Shown: positions 27,995-37,733 of the stretch, in pieces | How the letters are laid out: every line of letters starts with the position of its first letter | Numbering within the stretch: the first letter of the stretch is position 1 | NCBI RefSeq assembly: GCF_002043005.1 | Contig: NZ_CP020330.1 | Location: 4,358,001 to 4,422,000 of the forward strand | Source: Martelella mediterranea DSM 17316 | GTDB lineage: Bacteria > Pseudomonadota > Alphaproteobacteria > Rhizobiales > Rhizobiaceae | DNA length: 64,000 nucleotides | Reading direction: 5' to 3' | The notes under the pieces: generated by a model | What the model saw: the letters and a program-made list of their open reading frames with translations, nothing else | Databases searched by the model: none | What the model was told of the DNA's origin: nothing | Translations under genes and position numbers: made by a program

Positions 27995-28834
27995 ATGACT
28001 ATCGGTTGGATCGAGGCCGCCTTTCTGGGCCTGCTGCAGGGGTTGACGGAATTTCTTCCGATCTCCTCAAGCGCGCATCTGCGCATCGCCGGCGCATTCA
28101 TGCCATCGGGGGCCGATCCCGGCGCGGCATTCACCGCCATCACCCAGATCGGCACCGAACTCGCCGTGCTGGTCTATTTCTGGTCCGACATCATGCGGAT
28201 CGCGAAGGCATGGCTCGGCCACAATCTCCGGCTCGGCAGCGGTTACGACAGGGCCGATGTGCGCATGGGCTGGCTGATCATCATCGGTTCGCTGCCGATC
28301 GTCATTCTTGGCCTTCTGTTCAAGGACGAGATCGAGACCTCGCTGCGCAATCTTTACATCACTGCCGCGATGCTGATCATCTTCGGCATCGTCATGGGGA
28401 TCGCCGACCGGATCGGCGCCAAGCGCGTCCGGCTGGAAAACCTGACATGGCGCGACGGCATTCTCTTTGGCTTTGCCCAGGCGATGGCGCTGATACCGGG
28501 CGTGTCGCGCTCCGGCGGCACGATCAGCGCCGGGCTGTTGCTCGGCTACACCCGCGAGGCGGCGGCGCGCTATTCATTTCTGCTGGCCGTGCCGGCCGTT
28601 TTCGGCTCCGGCTTCTACCAGCTTTTCAAGAGCATCGGCGAGGACAATCCGGTCGGCTGGGGGGCAACGGCGCTTGCAACCGCGATTGCCTTCTTCGTCG
28701 GCTACGCGGTGATCGTGTTCTTCCTGCGGCTGGTTTCGACGCGCAGCTACATGCCGTTCGTCTATTACCGGGTCGCGCTCGGCGCAGGCCTTCTGGTCCT
28801 GCTCGGGCTCGGTGTGATCAGTCCTGTTGGCTGA
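27995..28834 (+). CDS. uppP: Undecaprenyl-diphosphatase
   Basis: A 279-residue polytopic membrane enzyme (BacA/UppP) that dephosphorylates undecaprenyl diphosphate. This recycles the lipid carrier for peptidoglycan and other wall polymers. The two diagnostic motifs are intact: [14 protein letters not shown] at residues 16-29 and [17 protein letters not shown] near residue 168. About eight hydrophobic segments span the length. It opens a rightward run of uppP, fzlA, queG and an epimerase gene, with 115 nt before fzlA. Confidence 0.95.
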   Translation: MTIGWIEAAFLGLLQGLTEFLPISSSAHLRIAGAFMPSGADPGAAFTAITQIGTELAVLVYFWSDIMRIAKAWLGHNLRLGSGYDRADVRMGWLIIIGSLPIVILGLLFKDEIETSLRNLYITAAMLIIFGIVMGIADRIGAKRVRLENLTWRDGILFGFAQAMALIPGVSRSGGTISAGLLLGYTREAAARYSFLLAVPAVFGSGFYQLFKSIGEDNPVGWGATALATAIAFFVGYAVIVFFLRLVSTRSYMPFVYYRVALGAGLLVLLGLGVISPVG

Positions 28835-28949
28835 CGGTCACCCATCATTAATCCTTCGGTGGTTAGATGGGCCGCAAACAATCACGTGATCGGGTCGTGT
28901 CGCGGCTTCTGGCCGGGCGTCGATCCATGACCTACGCGACGGAAGCCAG

Positions 28950-29642
28950 ATGTCTACGCTCTATCACCACCCGATGTCCGCCGCCTCACGCTTCATTCGC
29001 CTGGTGATCGGCGAATATGCCTTCGAGGTCGACATGATCGAGGAGCGGCCGTGGGAAAAACGCAAGGCCTTCCTGACGGCCAATCCCGCCGGCACCCTGC
29101 CGGTCTTCGTCGATGACAATATGCGCGCGCTTTGTGGCCCGTTCGTGATCGCCGAATTCATGGACGAGACCCATGGCGTGCTGCAGCGAGAACGCCGGCT
29201 ACTGGCGGAAGAGCCGTTCCAGCGCGCCGAAATTCGCCGGCTGACCGAATGGTTCCTGCTGAAGCTCGAACAGGACGTCACCCATCCGCTGTGCCGCGAG
29301 CGGGTCTACAAGCTGCAGATGAGCACCGAATATGGCGGCGGCGCGCCTGATTCGCGCGTGCTGCGGGCGGCCCGCGCCAATATCCGCCAGCATATGAAAT
29401 ATGTCGCCTGGCTTGCCGGCAGCCGGGGATGGCTGGCGGGCAAGCGGATGAGCTATGCCGATCTTGCCGCCGGCGGCGCGATCTCCGCGCTCGATTATCT
29501 CGGCGAAATCAACTGGGACGAGACCCCCGCCGCCAAGGAATGGTACCAGCGTCTGAAATCCCGCCCCGCCTTCCGGGCGCTGCTCGCCGACCGGGTGCGC
29601 GGCGTGGTGCCGGTTTCTCACTACGCCGATCTGGATTTTTAG
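28950..29642 (+). CDS. fzlA: FzlA-like GST-fold protein, FtsZ-binding division factor
   Basis: A 230-residue GST-fold protein. The N-terminal thioredoxin-like domain lacks the usual catalytic residue of cytosolic GSTs (start STLYHHPMSAASRFIRL). The C-terminal helical domain has SYADLAAGGAISALDYLG. The protein ends in SHYADLDF, a terminus I associate with FzlA, the alphaproteobacterial GST homologue that binds FtsZ filaments and is needed for constriction in Caulobacter and Agrobacterium. Its position next to queG is the usual one in rhizobia. The symbol rests on this resemblance and context; a generic GST is the alternative. Confidence 0.75.
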   Translation: MSTLYHHPMSAASRFIRLVIGEYAFEVDMIEERPWEKRKAFLTANPAGTLPVFVDDNMRALCGPFVIAEFMDETHGVLQRERRLLAEEPFQRAEIRRLTEWFLLKLEQDVTHPLCRERVYKLQMSTEYGGGAPDSRVLRAARANIRQHMKYVAWLAGSRGWLAGKRMSYADLAAGGAISALDYLGEINWDETPAAKEWYQRLKSRPAFRALLADRVRGVVPVSHYADLDF

Positions 29643-29712
29643 GCCGCAACGCGCCACCTTTGGAGAAAGTATCACCCTTGCGGCGATGCGCGATCTGTGA
29701 AACGGCGGCGTT

Positions 29713-30852
29713 ATGAATGAGCGTTCCGAAAAGCTGAAATACTTCCTGCGCGAAGAAGCCCTCTCGCAGGGCTTTTCCGCCTGCCGAATTGCGCGCGCCG
29801 AAGATATGCCTGAGGCGGCGAACGCGCTCGCCGAAGGCATCGCCAAGGGTCATTACGGCGAGATGGCCTGGATGGCGGAAACATTCGAACGCCGGTCCTC
29901 GCCGCTGAAGCTCTGGCCGGAGGCCCGCTCCGTCATCATGCTGGCGATGAATTATGGTCCGGAAGACGATCCGCGACCGCTTCTGAAGCGGAAGGACCGC
30001 GCCAATATCTCGGTCTATGCCCGAAACCGCGACTATCACGACGTCATCAAGGGAAAGCTGAAACAGATCGCCGGGCGCTTCGCCGCCCGCAGCGGGGCCG
30101 ACGTCAAGGTGTTCGTCGATACCGCGCCGGTGATGGAAAAGCCGCTTGCCGAAAAGGCCGGCATCGGCTGGCAGGGCAAACACACCAATCTGGTCAGCCG
30201 GCAATTCGGTTCATGGCTGTTCCTGGGCTCGATCTTCACCACCGAAGACATTGCGCCCGATACCGCCGAGCGCGACCATTGCGGCTCGTGCCGCGCCTGC
30301 CTGGATGTCTGCCCGACGAAGGCCTTTCCGAGGCCCTACCGGCTCGATGCGCGGCGTTGCATTTCCTATCTCACCATCGAGCATCACGGCGTCATCCCGC
30401 TGGAATTTCGCGAAGCGATGGGCAACCGCATCTATGGCTGCGACGACTGTCTCGCCGCCTGCCCCTGGAACAAGTTCGCCGAACAATCCTCGGAGATGAA
30501 ACTGATCGCGCGCGACGACCTGAAGGCCCCGCGCCTGTCCCAGTTTCTCGGCTTCGACGATGCCGACTTCCGCGCCTTCTTCTCGGGTTCGCCGATCAAG
30601 CGGATCGGCCGCGACCGTTTCGTCCGCAATTGCCTGATTGCCGCTGGCAATAGCGGCGACGCCGCGCTCGTTCCGCTTTGCCGCCGCCTGATCGATGACG
30701 ACAGCGCGGCCGTCCGCGCCATGGCGGTCTGGGCGCTGGCGCGGCTTCTGCCCGGAAAAGAATTTGCCGCATTGGCAAGAACACGCTTACATGAGAGTGA
30801 TGAGACCGTCCGCCACGAATGGCAACGCGAGGAGGAGACGCTATGCATCTGA
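29713..30852 (+). CDS. queG: Epoxyqueuosine reductase
   Basis: A 379-residue iron-sulfur and cobalamin enzyme for the last step of queuosine formation in tRNA (epoxyqueuosine to queuosine). Two 4Fe-4S clusters are readable: C190, C193, C196 with C200 ([12 protein letters not shown]) and C243, C246, C250 ([10 protein letters not shown]) with C216. The likely catalytic Asp136 lies in [21 protein letters not shown]-terminal HEAT-like repeat ([14 protein letters not shown]) finishes the protein. The stop overlaps the start of the next gene by 10 nt. Confidence 0.95.
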   Translation: MNERSEKLKYFLREEALSQGFSACRIARAEDMPEAANALAEGIAKGHYGEMAWMAETFERRSSPLKLWPEARSVIMLAMNYGPEDDPRPLLKRKDRANISVYARNRDYHDVIKGKLKQIAGRFAARSGADVKVFVDTAPVMEKPLAEKAGIGWQGKHTNLVSRQFGSWLFLGSIFTTEDIAPDTAERDHCGSCRACLDVCPTKAFPRPYRLDARRCISYLTIEHHGVIPLEFREAMGNRIYGCDDCLAACPWNKFAEQSSEMKLIARDDLKAPRLSQFLGFDDADFRAFFSGSPIKRIGRDRFVRNCLIAAGNSGDAALVPLCRRLIDDDSAAVRAMAVWALARLLPGKEFAALARTRLHESDETVRHEWQREEETLCI

Positions 30853-31709
30853 TGATTTTCGGCGCCGGCTATTCCGGCAAGGCGATCGCCACAGCGCTTG
30901 CTCCCTCCGCCAGCCAGGTCGCCGGCACCACGCGCAGCGCGGAAAAGGCCGCTGACCTCGGCCATTGCGGCATGGAAGCCTTCGTCTTCGACGGAAAGAC
31001 CATCGATCCCGCGCTCGGCCACAAGCTTTCCTGCGTCACCCATCTGGTGCAATCGATCCCGCCCGGTCCCGATGGCGACAGCCTGCTGAACATCGCCAGC
31101 AACACCGCCCACAACGAACTGCCGGACCTGCAATGGCTCTGCTATCTCTCGACCGTCGGCGTCTATGGCGATCATGACGGCGCATGGGTGGACGAGACCT
31201 CCGAATGCCGGCCCACCTCGGAGCGCTCGAAACAGCGCCTGGCCGCCGAGCAGCAATGGCTGGAAACCGGCGCGAAACACGGGCTTCCGGTCGCCATTCT
31301 CCGGCTTTCCGGCATTTACGGCCCCGGCCGCAACCCGTTCCGCAAGCTGCTGGATGGAACGGCGCAAAGGGTGATCAAGAAAGGCCAGGTCTTCAACCGC
31401 ATCCGCGTGGAGGATATCGCCTATGCCGTGGCCTTTCTGGCCGAGCGCGAGATCGGCGGCATCTTCAACGTCACCGACGACGAACCGGCCCCGCCGCAGG
31501 ACGTGATCACCGAAGCGGCCCGTCTGATGGGCATCGAGCCGCCGCCGGAAGTGCCGTTCGAGGAGGCCGACATGTCGCCCATGGCGCGGTCGTTCTGGGG
31601 CGAGAACAAGCGGGTGAGCAATGCCAAGCTGCGCAAGCTCGGCTACGAGTTCGAGTTTCCGAACTACCGGCAATCACTGAAGCAGTTGTGGGATATGCGG
31701 GCGTATTGA
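30843..31709 (+). CDS. NAD(P)-dependent epimerase/SDR-like protein (YeeZ type)
   Basis: A 288-residue atypical extended SDR. The nucleotide motif is at the extreme N-terminus ([13 protein letters not shown], Gly-x-Gly-x-x-Gly). The mid-domain [19 protein letters not shown] holds the usual catalytic-site region, and [12 protein letters not shown] and [11 protein letters not shown] complete an epimerase-like pattern. The start is ATG 30843, inside the last codons of queG, so it is probably translationally coupled to it. This pairing is common in rhizobia; the substrate is not known. Confidence 0.87.
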   Translation: MHLMIFGAGYSGKAIATALAPSASQVAGTTRSAEKAADLGHCGMEAFVFDGKTIDPALGHKLSCVTHLVQSIPPGPDGDSLLNIASNTAHNELPDLQWLCYLSTVGVYGDHDGAWVDETSECRPTSERSKQRLAAEQQWLETGAKHGLPVAILRLSGIYGPGRNPFRKLLDGTAQRVIKKGQVFNRIRVEDIAYAVAFLAEREIGGIFNVTDDEPAPPQDVITEAARLMGIEPPPEVPFEEADMSPMARSFWGENKRVSNAKLRKLGYEFEFPNYRQSLKQLWDMRAY

Positions 31710-31788
31710 GGATGATGGCTTTCCTCTACCACCACTCAGTTTGAGGAAAGTTCTCTCCCCCTGTTCCGGGTCACCCTCGGGACAAAAG

Positions 31789-33039
31789 TGTACAGCCTTG
31801 ATACATACCTGACAGATGTTCGGAGACATGCCTGACACTTCTCGGATTGCAATCTGGGAGGTTTTGATGGGGTGGGAGACGAAGTCTGTGGTGGATCAGC
31901 GGTTGGAGTTTTGCCGGCTTTGTGCGCTTGAGGGCGCGAATATTTCGCAATTGTGCCGGCGCTTCGGGATTTCTCGCCAGACGGGCTATGTCTGGCTGAA
32001 GCGTGTCAGGGCTGGCGAGGGGGTGCAGGATCGCTCGCGGCGGCCGCACGCGAGCCCGCGGCGCACCGGTCAGGCGCTTGAACAGGCGGTGCTTGAGGTG
32101 CGCGATGCGCATCCGGCCTGGGGCGCCCGCAAGATTGCGTGGATGCTGGAGCGTATGGGGACCGATCCGCCGGCGGCCTCGACAGTCCATGCCATCCTGG
32201 TTCGACACAAGCGGATCACAACGCCTGAGGGCGCGGGCCCGGCTTATGGACGTTTCGAGCGCGAAGCGCCAAACCTGCTATGGCAGATGGACTTCAAAGG
32301 ACGTTTTCAACTCGTCTCGGGGGCTGGTGTCATCCGCTCACCGTCCTCGATGATCATTCGCGGTTTGCCCTCGGACTTGAGGCCTGCGCCGACGAACGGA
32401 GGATGACGGTTCGCAGTCGGCTGGAACGCATCTTTCGTCACCATGGGCTGCCGATGGCGATCTATACCGACAATGGCAACCCGTGGGGAACGGCGTTCAG
32501 CACGGCTGGACACGCTTGCGCGTCTGGCTCCTCAAGCTGGGGGTAGAACTCATTCACGCCCGCCCCTACCATCCGCAGGGACGCGGCAAGAACGAACGCT
32601 TCCACCGCAGTTTCAAGGCTGAAGTTCTCGCCTTCCAGCCATTGTCGGACTTCAGGCAGGCGCAAAGGGCGTTTGATCGCTGGCGCGACCTCTATAACCA
32701 TCATCGGCCGCATCAGGGCATCGCCATGGCCGTGCCCGCAAGCCGCTACAGCCCGTCGCCCCGCAGCTTTCCCGCCACTGTTCCCGAGCCCGTCTATGAC
32801 CCAGGCGAGATCGTCAGGCGCGTCAGCAGCACAAACGCCTATGTCGCATTCAACGGCAAGGCATGGCGTGTGCCGAAGGCCTTTCAAGGGGAAATGCTGG
32901 CAATCAGACCCCTCGAAACCGACGGCCAACATGGCGTGTTCTTCGCAGCAAACCAAGTCGCCCTCATCGACCTTAACAAAGACGAGTAACTGTCAGGCAT
33001 GTCTCCGAACACCTGTCAGGGATGTCTCCGGGCTTTACA
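31789..33039. mobile_element. IS481-like insertion sequence with 49-bp inverted ends
   Basis: The two ends form an imperfect 49-bp inverted repeat, left 31789-31837 and right 32991-33039. They start TGTACAGCC and TGTAAAGCCC and become identical over the inner 19 bases. The element carries one transposase gene, broken twice. Outside the ends lie CCCTCGGGACAA on the left and TTGTCCCGAGGG on the right, so either the inverted repeat extends farther or the element sits in a small palindrome of the type seen at 33081-33103. No clear direct target duplication is seen. Confidence 0.75.
31816..32989 (+). pseudogene. IS481-family transposase, two frameshifts
   Basis: The frame begins with a helix-turn-helix (GANISQLCRRFGISRQTGYVWLKR), then a DDE integrase core. 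Reading runs 31816 to about 32322, shifts frame for WCHPLTVLDDHSRFALGL to DNGNPWG at about 32488, and shifts again to the end at 32989 (ELIHARPYHPQGRGKNERFHR carries the final Glu region). Each break fits the loss of one base: once in a G-run (CTCGGGGGCTGG) and once in CGTGGGGAACGG. All three DDE regions are present across frames (MDF, LDDHS, GKNERFH), so the break is recent or a homopolymer sequencing error. Confidence 0.8.
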
Positions 33040-33080
33040 CTTGTCCCGAGGGTCCAGGCGACGCTCTCCGTGTGGCCTGG

Positions 33081-33103
33081 ATCCTCGGGTCAAGCCCGAG
33101 GAT
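33081..33103. repeat. Small palindrome ATCCTCGGG-TCAAG-CCCGAGGAT
   Basis: A perfect 9-bp stem with a 5-nt loop between the IS481-like element and the TPR lipoprotein gene. Short CTCGGG...CCCGAG palindromes of this kind are common between genes in rhizobia. Half-copies flank both ends of the IS481-like element. Confidence 0.6.
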
Positions 33104-33186
33104 GACACAGGTGGACGGGAAAGCGCGGCGGAAAGTCGCCAAACCGGACAACAACAGCCTTGCGCCTGAGGTGACCACGGTTATCC

Positions 33187-33981
33187 CTACATCCCGACCG
33201 CATACTGCTCCCACGCCCCGCCCGGCGCGGTGGCCGCCGCGAGCGCCGCGAGGTTCTGCTGCGCTTCTTCAGCCGAAACGCCGGCGGTGACCACGCGCTG
33301 GGCCTCTTCCTGCTTGCCCTGCAGCGCCAGAACCAGCCCGAGATTGACCCGGACATCCGACCCGGCATCGCGTTGGTTCACGGCCTCGCGGAGGAAGTTT
33401 TCGGCCGTCGGCAGGTCATGGGTCAGCACATAGGACGTCGCCATCGCCGACAGCACGTCGGGATTGTTCGGCGACAGGCTGAGCGCCTTGCGATAGCGCA
33501 TCCGCGCTTCCATCGGCTGGCCCATCTGGTCGAGGATCGTGCCCTCTTCATTGTAGACGCGCCAGTCATTGGGGCTGAGCGCAGCGGCCTGCCGCACGGT
33601 TCTGAGCGCATCCGGATAATAGCCGAGCGCCGCCTGTGACCTGGCGTAGAAAAGCTGCGCCTCGCCGGAACCGGGGTTGAGGGCGGCCACCTGTCGCATC
33701 ACCTCATTGGCCTTTTTGTAATCGCCGGTCGCCTTGAGATATTCCGAATATTCGATGCCGCTGTTCAGCCGGCCGGGACGGGAAAGATAGGCGCTTTCCA
33801 GCCGGTAGCTCACCTGCGCCTGCTGAGACAGCGAAAGCCCGGCGAAATCTTCCGCCATGCGGTAGCCGGATGTGTTGATGCCGCCGCCGCGCACGCTGGC
33901 ACAACCCGATAGCGCAACAAGGCCGGCGGCAAGCACTATCGCCGCGCGCGATGCATGGCCGGTGGGATTGTTGGTTTTCAT
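33187..33981 (-). CDS. TPR lipoprotein (TadD-like)
   Basis: A 264-residue protein with a lipoprotein signal peptide; the lipobox LSGC places the lipidated Cys at residue 27. Tetratricopeptide repeats follow over about residues 75-235, for example NEVMRQVAALNPGSGEAQLFYARSQAALGYYPDALRTVRQAAALSPND. It resembles TadD-type pilus-assembly lipoproteins, but no tad or flp genes are nearby, so a role in pilus biogenesis is not supported here. It is probably anchored in the outer membrane facing the periplasm (Ser after the Cys is not present; Ala is at +2). Confidence 0.85.
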   Translation of the reverse strand: MKTNNPTGHASRAAIVLAAGLVALSGCASVRGGGINTSGYRMAEDFAGLSLSQQAQVSYRLESAYLSRPGRLNSGIEYSEYLKATGDYKKANEVMRQVAALNPGSGEAQLFYARSQAALGYYPDALRTVRQAAALSPNDWRVYNEEGTILDQMGQPMEARMRYRKALSLSPNNPDVLSAMATSYVLTHDLPTAENFLREAVNQRDAGSDVRVNLGLVLALQGKQEEAQRVVTAGVSAEEAQQNLAALAAATAPGGAWEQYAVGM

Positions 33982-34106
33982 GCAATCTCCGTCTGTTCTC
34001 AGCGCCTCGATCGGCGTATGGAATCACCGTCCACCGCCTTTGGTTACTTTACAGAAAGTTTTTTCGCGCGAAAGTACGCGGGAAAACCAGTTCCGAGCAA
34101 AGCCAC

Positions 34107-35480
34107 ATGTCGCATTTCCAGTTTATCACCCGCCCGCTCCCCTTCTGTCCCGCCGACGCGCCAGTCCGGCCGCTCTACGCCCTTGCCCAGGGCGAGACGG
34201 ACAAATTGCCGGAAAGCGTCCGCGCCTTTGCGAGCGCCGCCGGCTTTTCGGGAAACGAGGGAGAGCTCCTGCTGGTTCCCGGCGGCGATGGCGGCCTTGG
34301 CGCAGCGCTGTTCGGCCTCGGCAATGGCGCGAACCCCTTCGTTTTCGGCCGACTGACGAAACTGCTTCCAGCGGGCGACTGGCGTCTGGCGCAGTATGCC
34401 GGCGATGCGACGCTGGCACTAACGGGCTTTGCGGCCGGTTCCTACCGCTTCGAGCGCTATGTGAAGCCCGCCGCGAAGGTCGTGCGGCTCGCGATCCCCG
34501 ACGGCGTTGATGCCGCCGAGATTGAGCGCGCATGGGCCGCGATCTGTCTGGCCCGCGATCTCGTCAATACCCCCACCAACGACATGCAGCCCGACCATCT
34601 GGAAGAGGTGTTTGCGAGGCTTGCCCGTCATTATGACGCCAGTTTCAACGCGATCCGCGGCGACGATCTGCTTTCGGCGGGCTTTCCGCTGGTCCACGCT
34701 GTCGGCCGCGCCGGCGAGAAGGCGCCGCGGCTGATGGAAATGCGCTGGGGCCGCAAGGGCGCGCGGGCTATCACCCTCGTCGGCAAGGGCGTGTGCTTCG
34801 ATACCGGCGGCCTCGATCTCAAGACCGCTGCCGGCATGCTGCTGATGAAGAAGGACATGGGCGGGGCCGCCAATGTGATGGCGCTGGCGCTGATGATCAT
34901 GGATGCCGGGCTCGACGTCGATCTGCGCGTGATCATTCCGAGCGTCGAAAATGCCGTGGCCGGCAACGCCTTCCGCCCCGGCGACATCTACCGCTCGCGC
35001 AAGGGCCTGACGGTGCAGATCGACAATACCGATGCCGAGGGGCGGCTGATCCTCGCCGACGCGCTGACCTATGCCGACGAGGAACTGCCCGACCTCCTGA
35101 TCGACATGGCGACGCTGACGGGCGCGGCCCGCGTGGCGCTCGGCCCGGATATCGCGCCATTCTTCGCGACATCCGATGCCTTCGCCGAAACGCTTGCAGC
35201 CAAAGGCGAACGGCTGCGCGATCCGGTCTGGCGGATGCCGCTTTTTGCCGGCTACGAGTCCAAGCTCAAAACCGGCATCGCCGATCTCACCAACGCGCCG
35301 TCGGGCGGGCTGGCGGGCGCGATCACCGCCGCGTTGTTTCTCAAGCAATTCGTCGGCCGCGCCAGGGAATGGACCCATTTCGACATCTACGCCTATGCCC
35401 AGTCCGACCGCGATTTCGGTCCGGCCGGCGGCGAGGCGCAGGCGATCCGCGCCATCTTCGAAACCATCCGCAAGGGCTGA
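34107..35480 (+). CDS. Leucyl aminopeptidase family protein (M17)
   Basis: A 457-residue M17 metallopeptidase. The dinuclear-metal signature is intact: VGKGVCFDTGGLDLK, then NTDAEGRLILADAL, the PROSITE-type motif of the family. The N-terminal 150 or so residues form the non-catalytic domain. Length is at the short end of the family, like other alphaproteobacterial second copies. The start is ATG 34107 (MSHFQF); the frame upstream runs into intergenic DNA. It is followed after 3 nt by an NlpC/P60 gene, a pairing common in rhizobia and suggesting peptide release from wall fragments. Confidence 0.92.
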   Translation: MSHFQFITRPLPFCPADAPVRPLYALAQGETDKLPESVRAFASAAGFSGNEGELLLVPGGDGGLGAALFGLGNGANPFVFGRLTKLLPAGDWRLAQYAGDATLALTGFAAGSYRFERYVKPAAKVVRLAIPDGVDAAEIERAWAAICLARDLVNTPTNDMQPDHLEEVFARLARHYDASFNAIRGDDLLSAGFPLVHAVGRAGEKAPRLMEMRWGRKGARAITLVGKGVCFDTGGLDLKTAAGMLLMKKDMGGAANVMALALMIMDAGLDVDLRVIIPSVENAVAGNAFRPGDIYRSRKGLTVQIDNTDAEGRLILADALTYADEELPDLLIDMATLTGAARVALGPDIAPFFATSDAFAETLAAKGERLRDPVWRMPLFAGYESKLKTGIADLTNAPSGGLAGAITAALFLKQFVGRAREWTHFDIYAYAQSDRDFGPAGGEAQAIRAIFETIRKG

Positions 35481-35483
35481 CGC

Positions 35484-36341
35484 ATGCAACTCGACCGCCG
35501 GCTTCACGCTTTCAGGGATGATCTCGCCGATGTCCGGCTTTCCGGCATCGTCCGCGCGGCGCGGTTCGCGGATCCGATCCCGGCGCAGGTGATCGTCCCG
35601 GTCGCCTCGGTGCGGCGCGAGCCGGCGCATGCGGCGCGGATCGACACCCAGCTCCTGTTCGGCGAGACGGTCGATATATTCGAGCGCGCAAACGGCTGGC
35701 TGTGGGTGCAATCCCGCTTCGACTGCTATGTCGGCTACCTGCCGGAGGACGTGGTTGCCGAGGGCGCCCATCCAGTGGCGACCCATGTGATTTCGGTGCC
35801 CCGCACCTTCCTCTATCCCGAGCCTGACCTGAAAACCGGACCGGTCTCGGCGCTTTCCATGGGCAGCCGAATGACCTTCGTGGACGAGGCGGAGCTGCGG
35901 GGCAGCCGCTATCTCATGTCGGCGGACGGCACCGCCGTCTTCGCCGATCATTGCTTTCCCGTCGGCCGCCCGTTCGAGCGCGATCCGGTGAAGACGGCGC
36001 TGCGCTTTCTCGAAACGCCTTATCTCTGGGGCGGACGATCCGGCTTCGGGCTCGATTGCTCGGGCCTGGTGCAGATCGCGATGATGATGGCCGGGCGCAC
36101 CGTGCCGCGCGATTCCGACATGCAGGAACTGATGGATGGCGACCCGGTGACCCGGCGCGGCCTGAAGCGCGGCGATCTCGTGTTCTGGAAAGGCCATGTC
36201 GGGCTGATGGAAGACCCCAAGACCCTGATCCACGCCAATGGCGCGACCATGCGGGTCACCCGCGAAAACCTCGACCATGCCATCACCCGCATCGCCCCCC
36301 ACTACGGCAACCCGACCTCGTATCTGCGGCCGGCGAAGTAA
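35484..36341 (+). CDS. NlpC/P60 family peptidase with SH3-like N-terminus
   Basis: A 285-residue protein. The first 150 residues form one or two bacterial SH3-like domains (PVASVRREPAHAARIDTQLLFGETV). The C-terminal 120 are an NlpC/P60 cysteine peptidase, with FGLDCSGLVQ (nucleophile Cys) and KGHVGLM (His). Such enzymes cut peptide cross-bridges or stem peptides of peptidoglycan. No signal peptide is seen, so it may be cytosolic and act on recycled muropeptides together with the leucyl aminopeptidase 3 nt upstream. Confidence 0.9.
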   Translation: MQLDRRLHAFRDDLADVRLSGIVRAARFADPIPAQVIVPVASVRREPAHAARIDTQLLFGETVDIFERANGWLWVQSRFDCYVGYLPEDVVAEGAHPVATHVISVPRTFLYPEPDLKTGPVSALSMGSRMTFVDEAELRGSRYLMSADGTAVFADHCFPVGRPFERDPVKTALRFLETPYLWGGRSGFGLDCSGLVQIAMMMAGRTVPRDSDMQELMDGDPVTRRGLKRGDLVFWKGHVGLMEDPKTLIHANGATMRVTRENLDHAITRIAPHYGNPTSYLRPAK

Positions 36342-36364
36342 GCGGATCATAAGCGTTTTTTTTG

Positions 36365-37626
<1,262 letters not shown>

Positions 37627-37688
37627 CACTCCCCCTTTCGGGGGTATCTCTCCCGCCAGCGGGAGAGAGTATTGGGAGCAAGCTGCAA
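37627..37688. repeat. RIME-like repeat, copy D, right part
   Basis: Continues copy D after the IS110 element: CACTCCCCCTTTCGGGGGT, then the arm CTCTCCCGCCAGCGGGAGAG and the end GGGAGCAAGCTGC, matching copy A at 9796-9853 with few changes. Confidence 0.85.
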
Positions 37689-37733
37689 GCGCCCATCCCT
37701 GTGACGAGGATCGCTACGCGCTGAAACGCGCCG

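Noticed and set aside
32311..32490. Programmed frameshifting in the IS481-like transposase
   Set aside because: IS481 elements normally use one continuous frame, and the two breaks lie within the catalytic core. Decay or sequencing error in G-runs is simpler.
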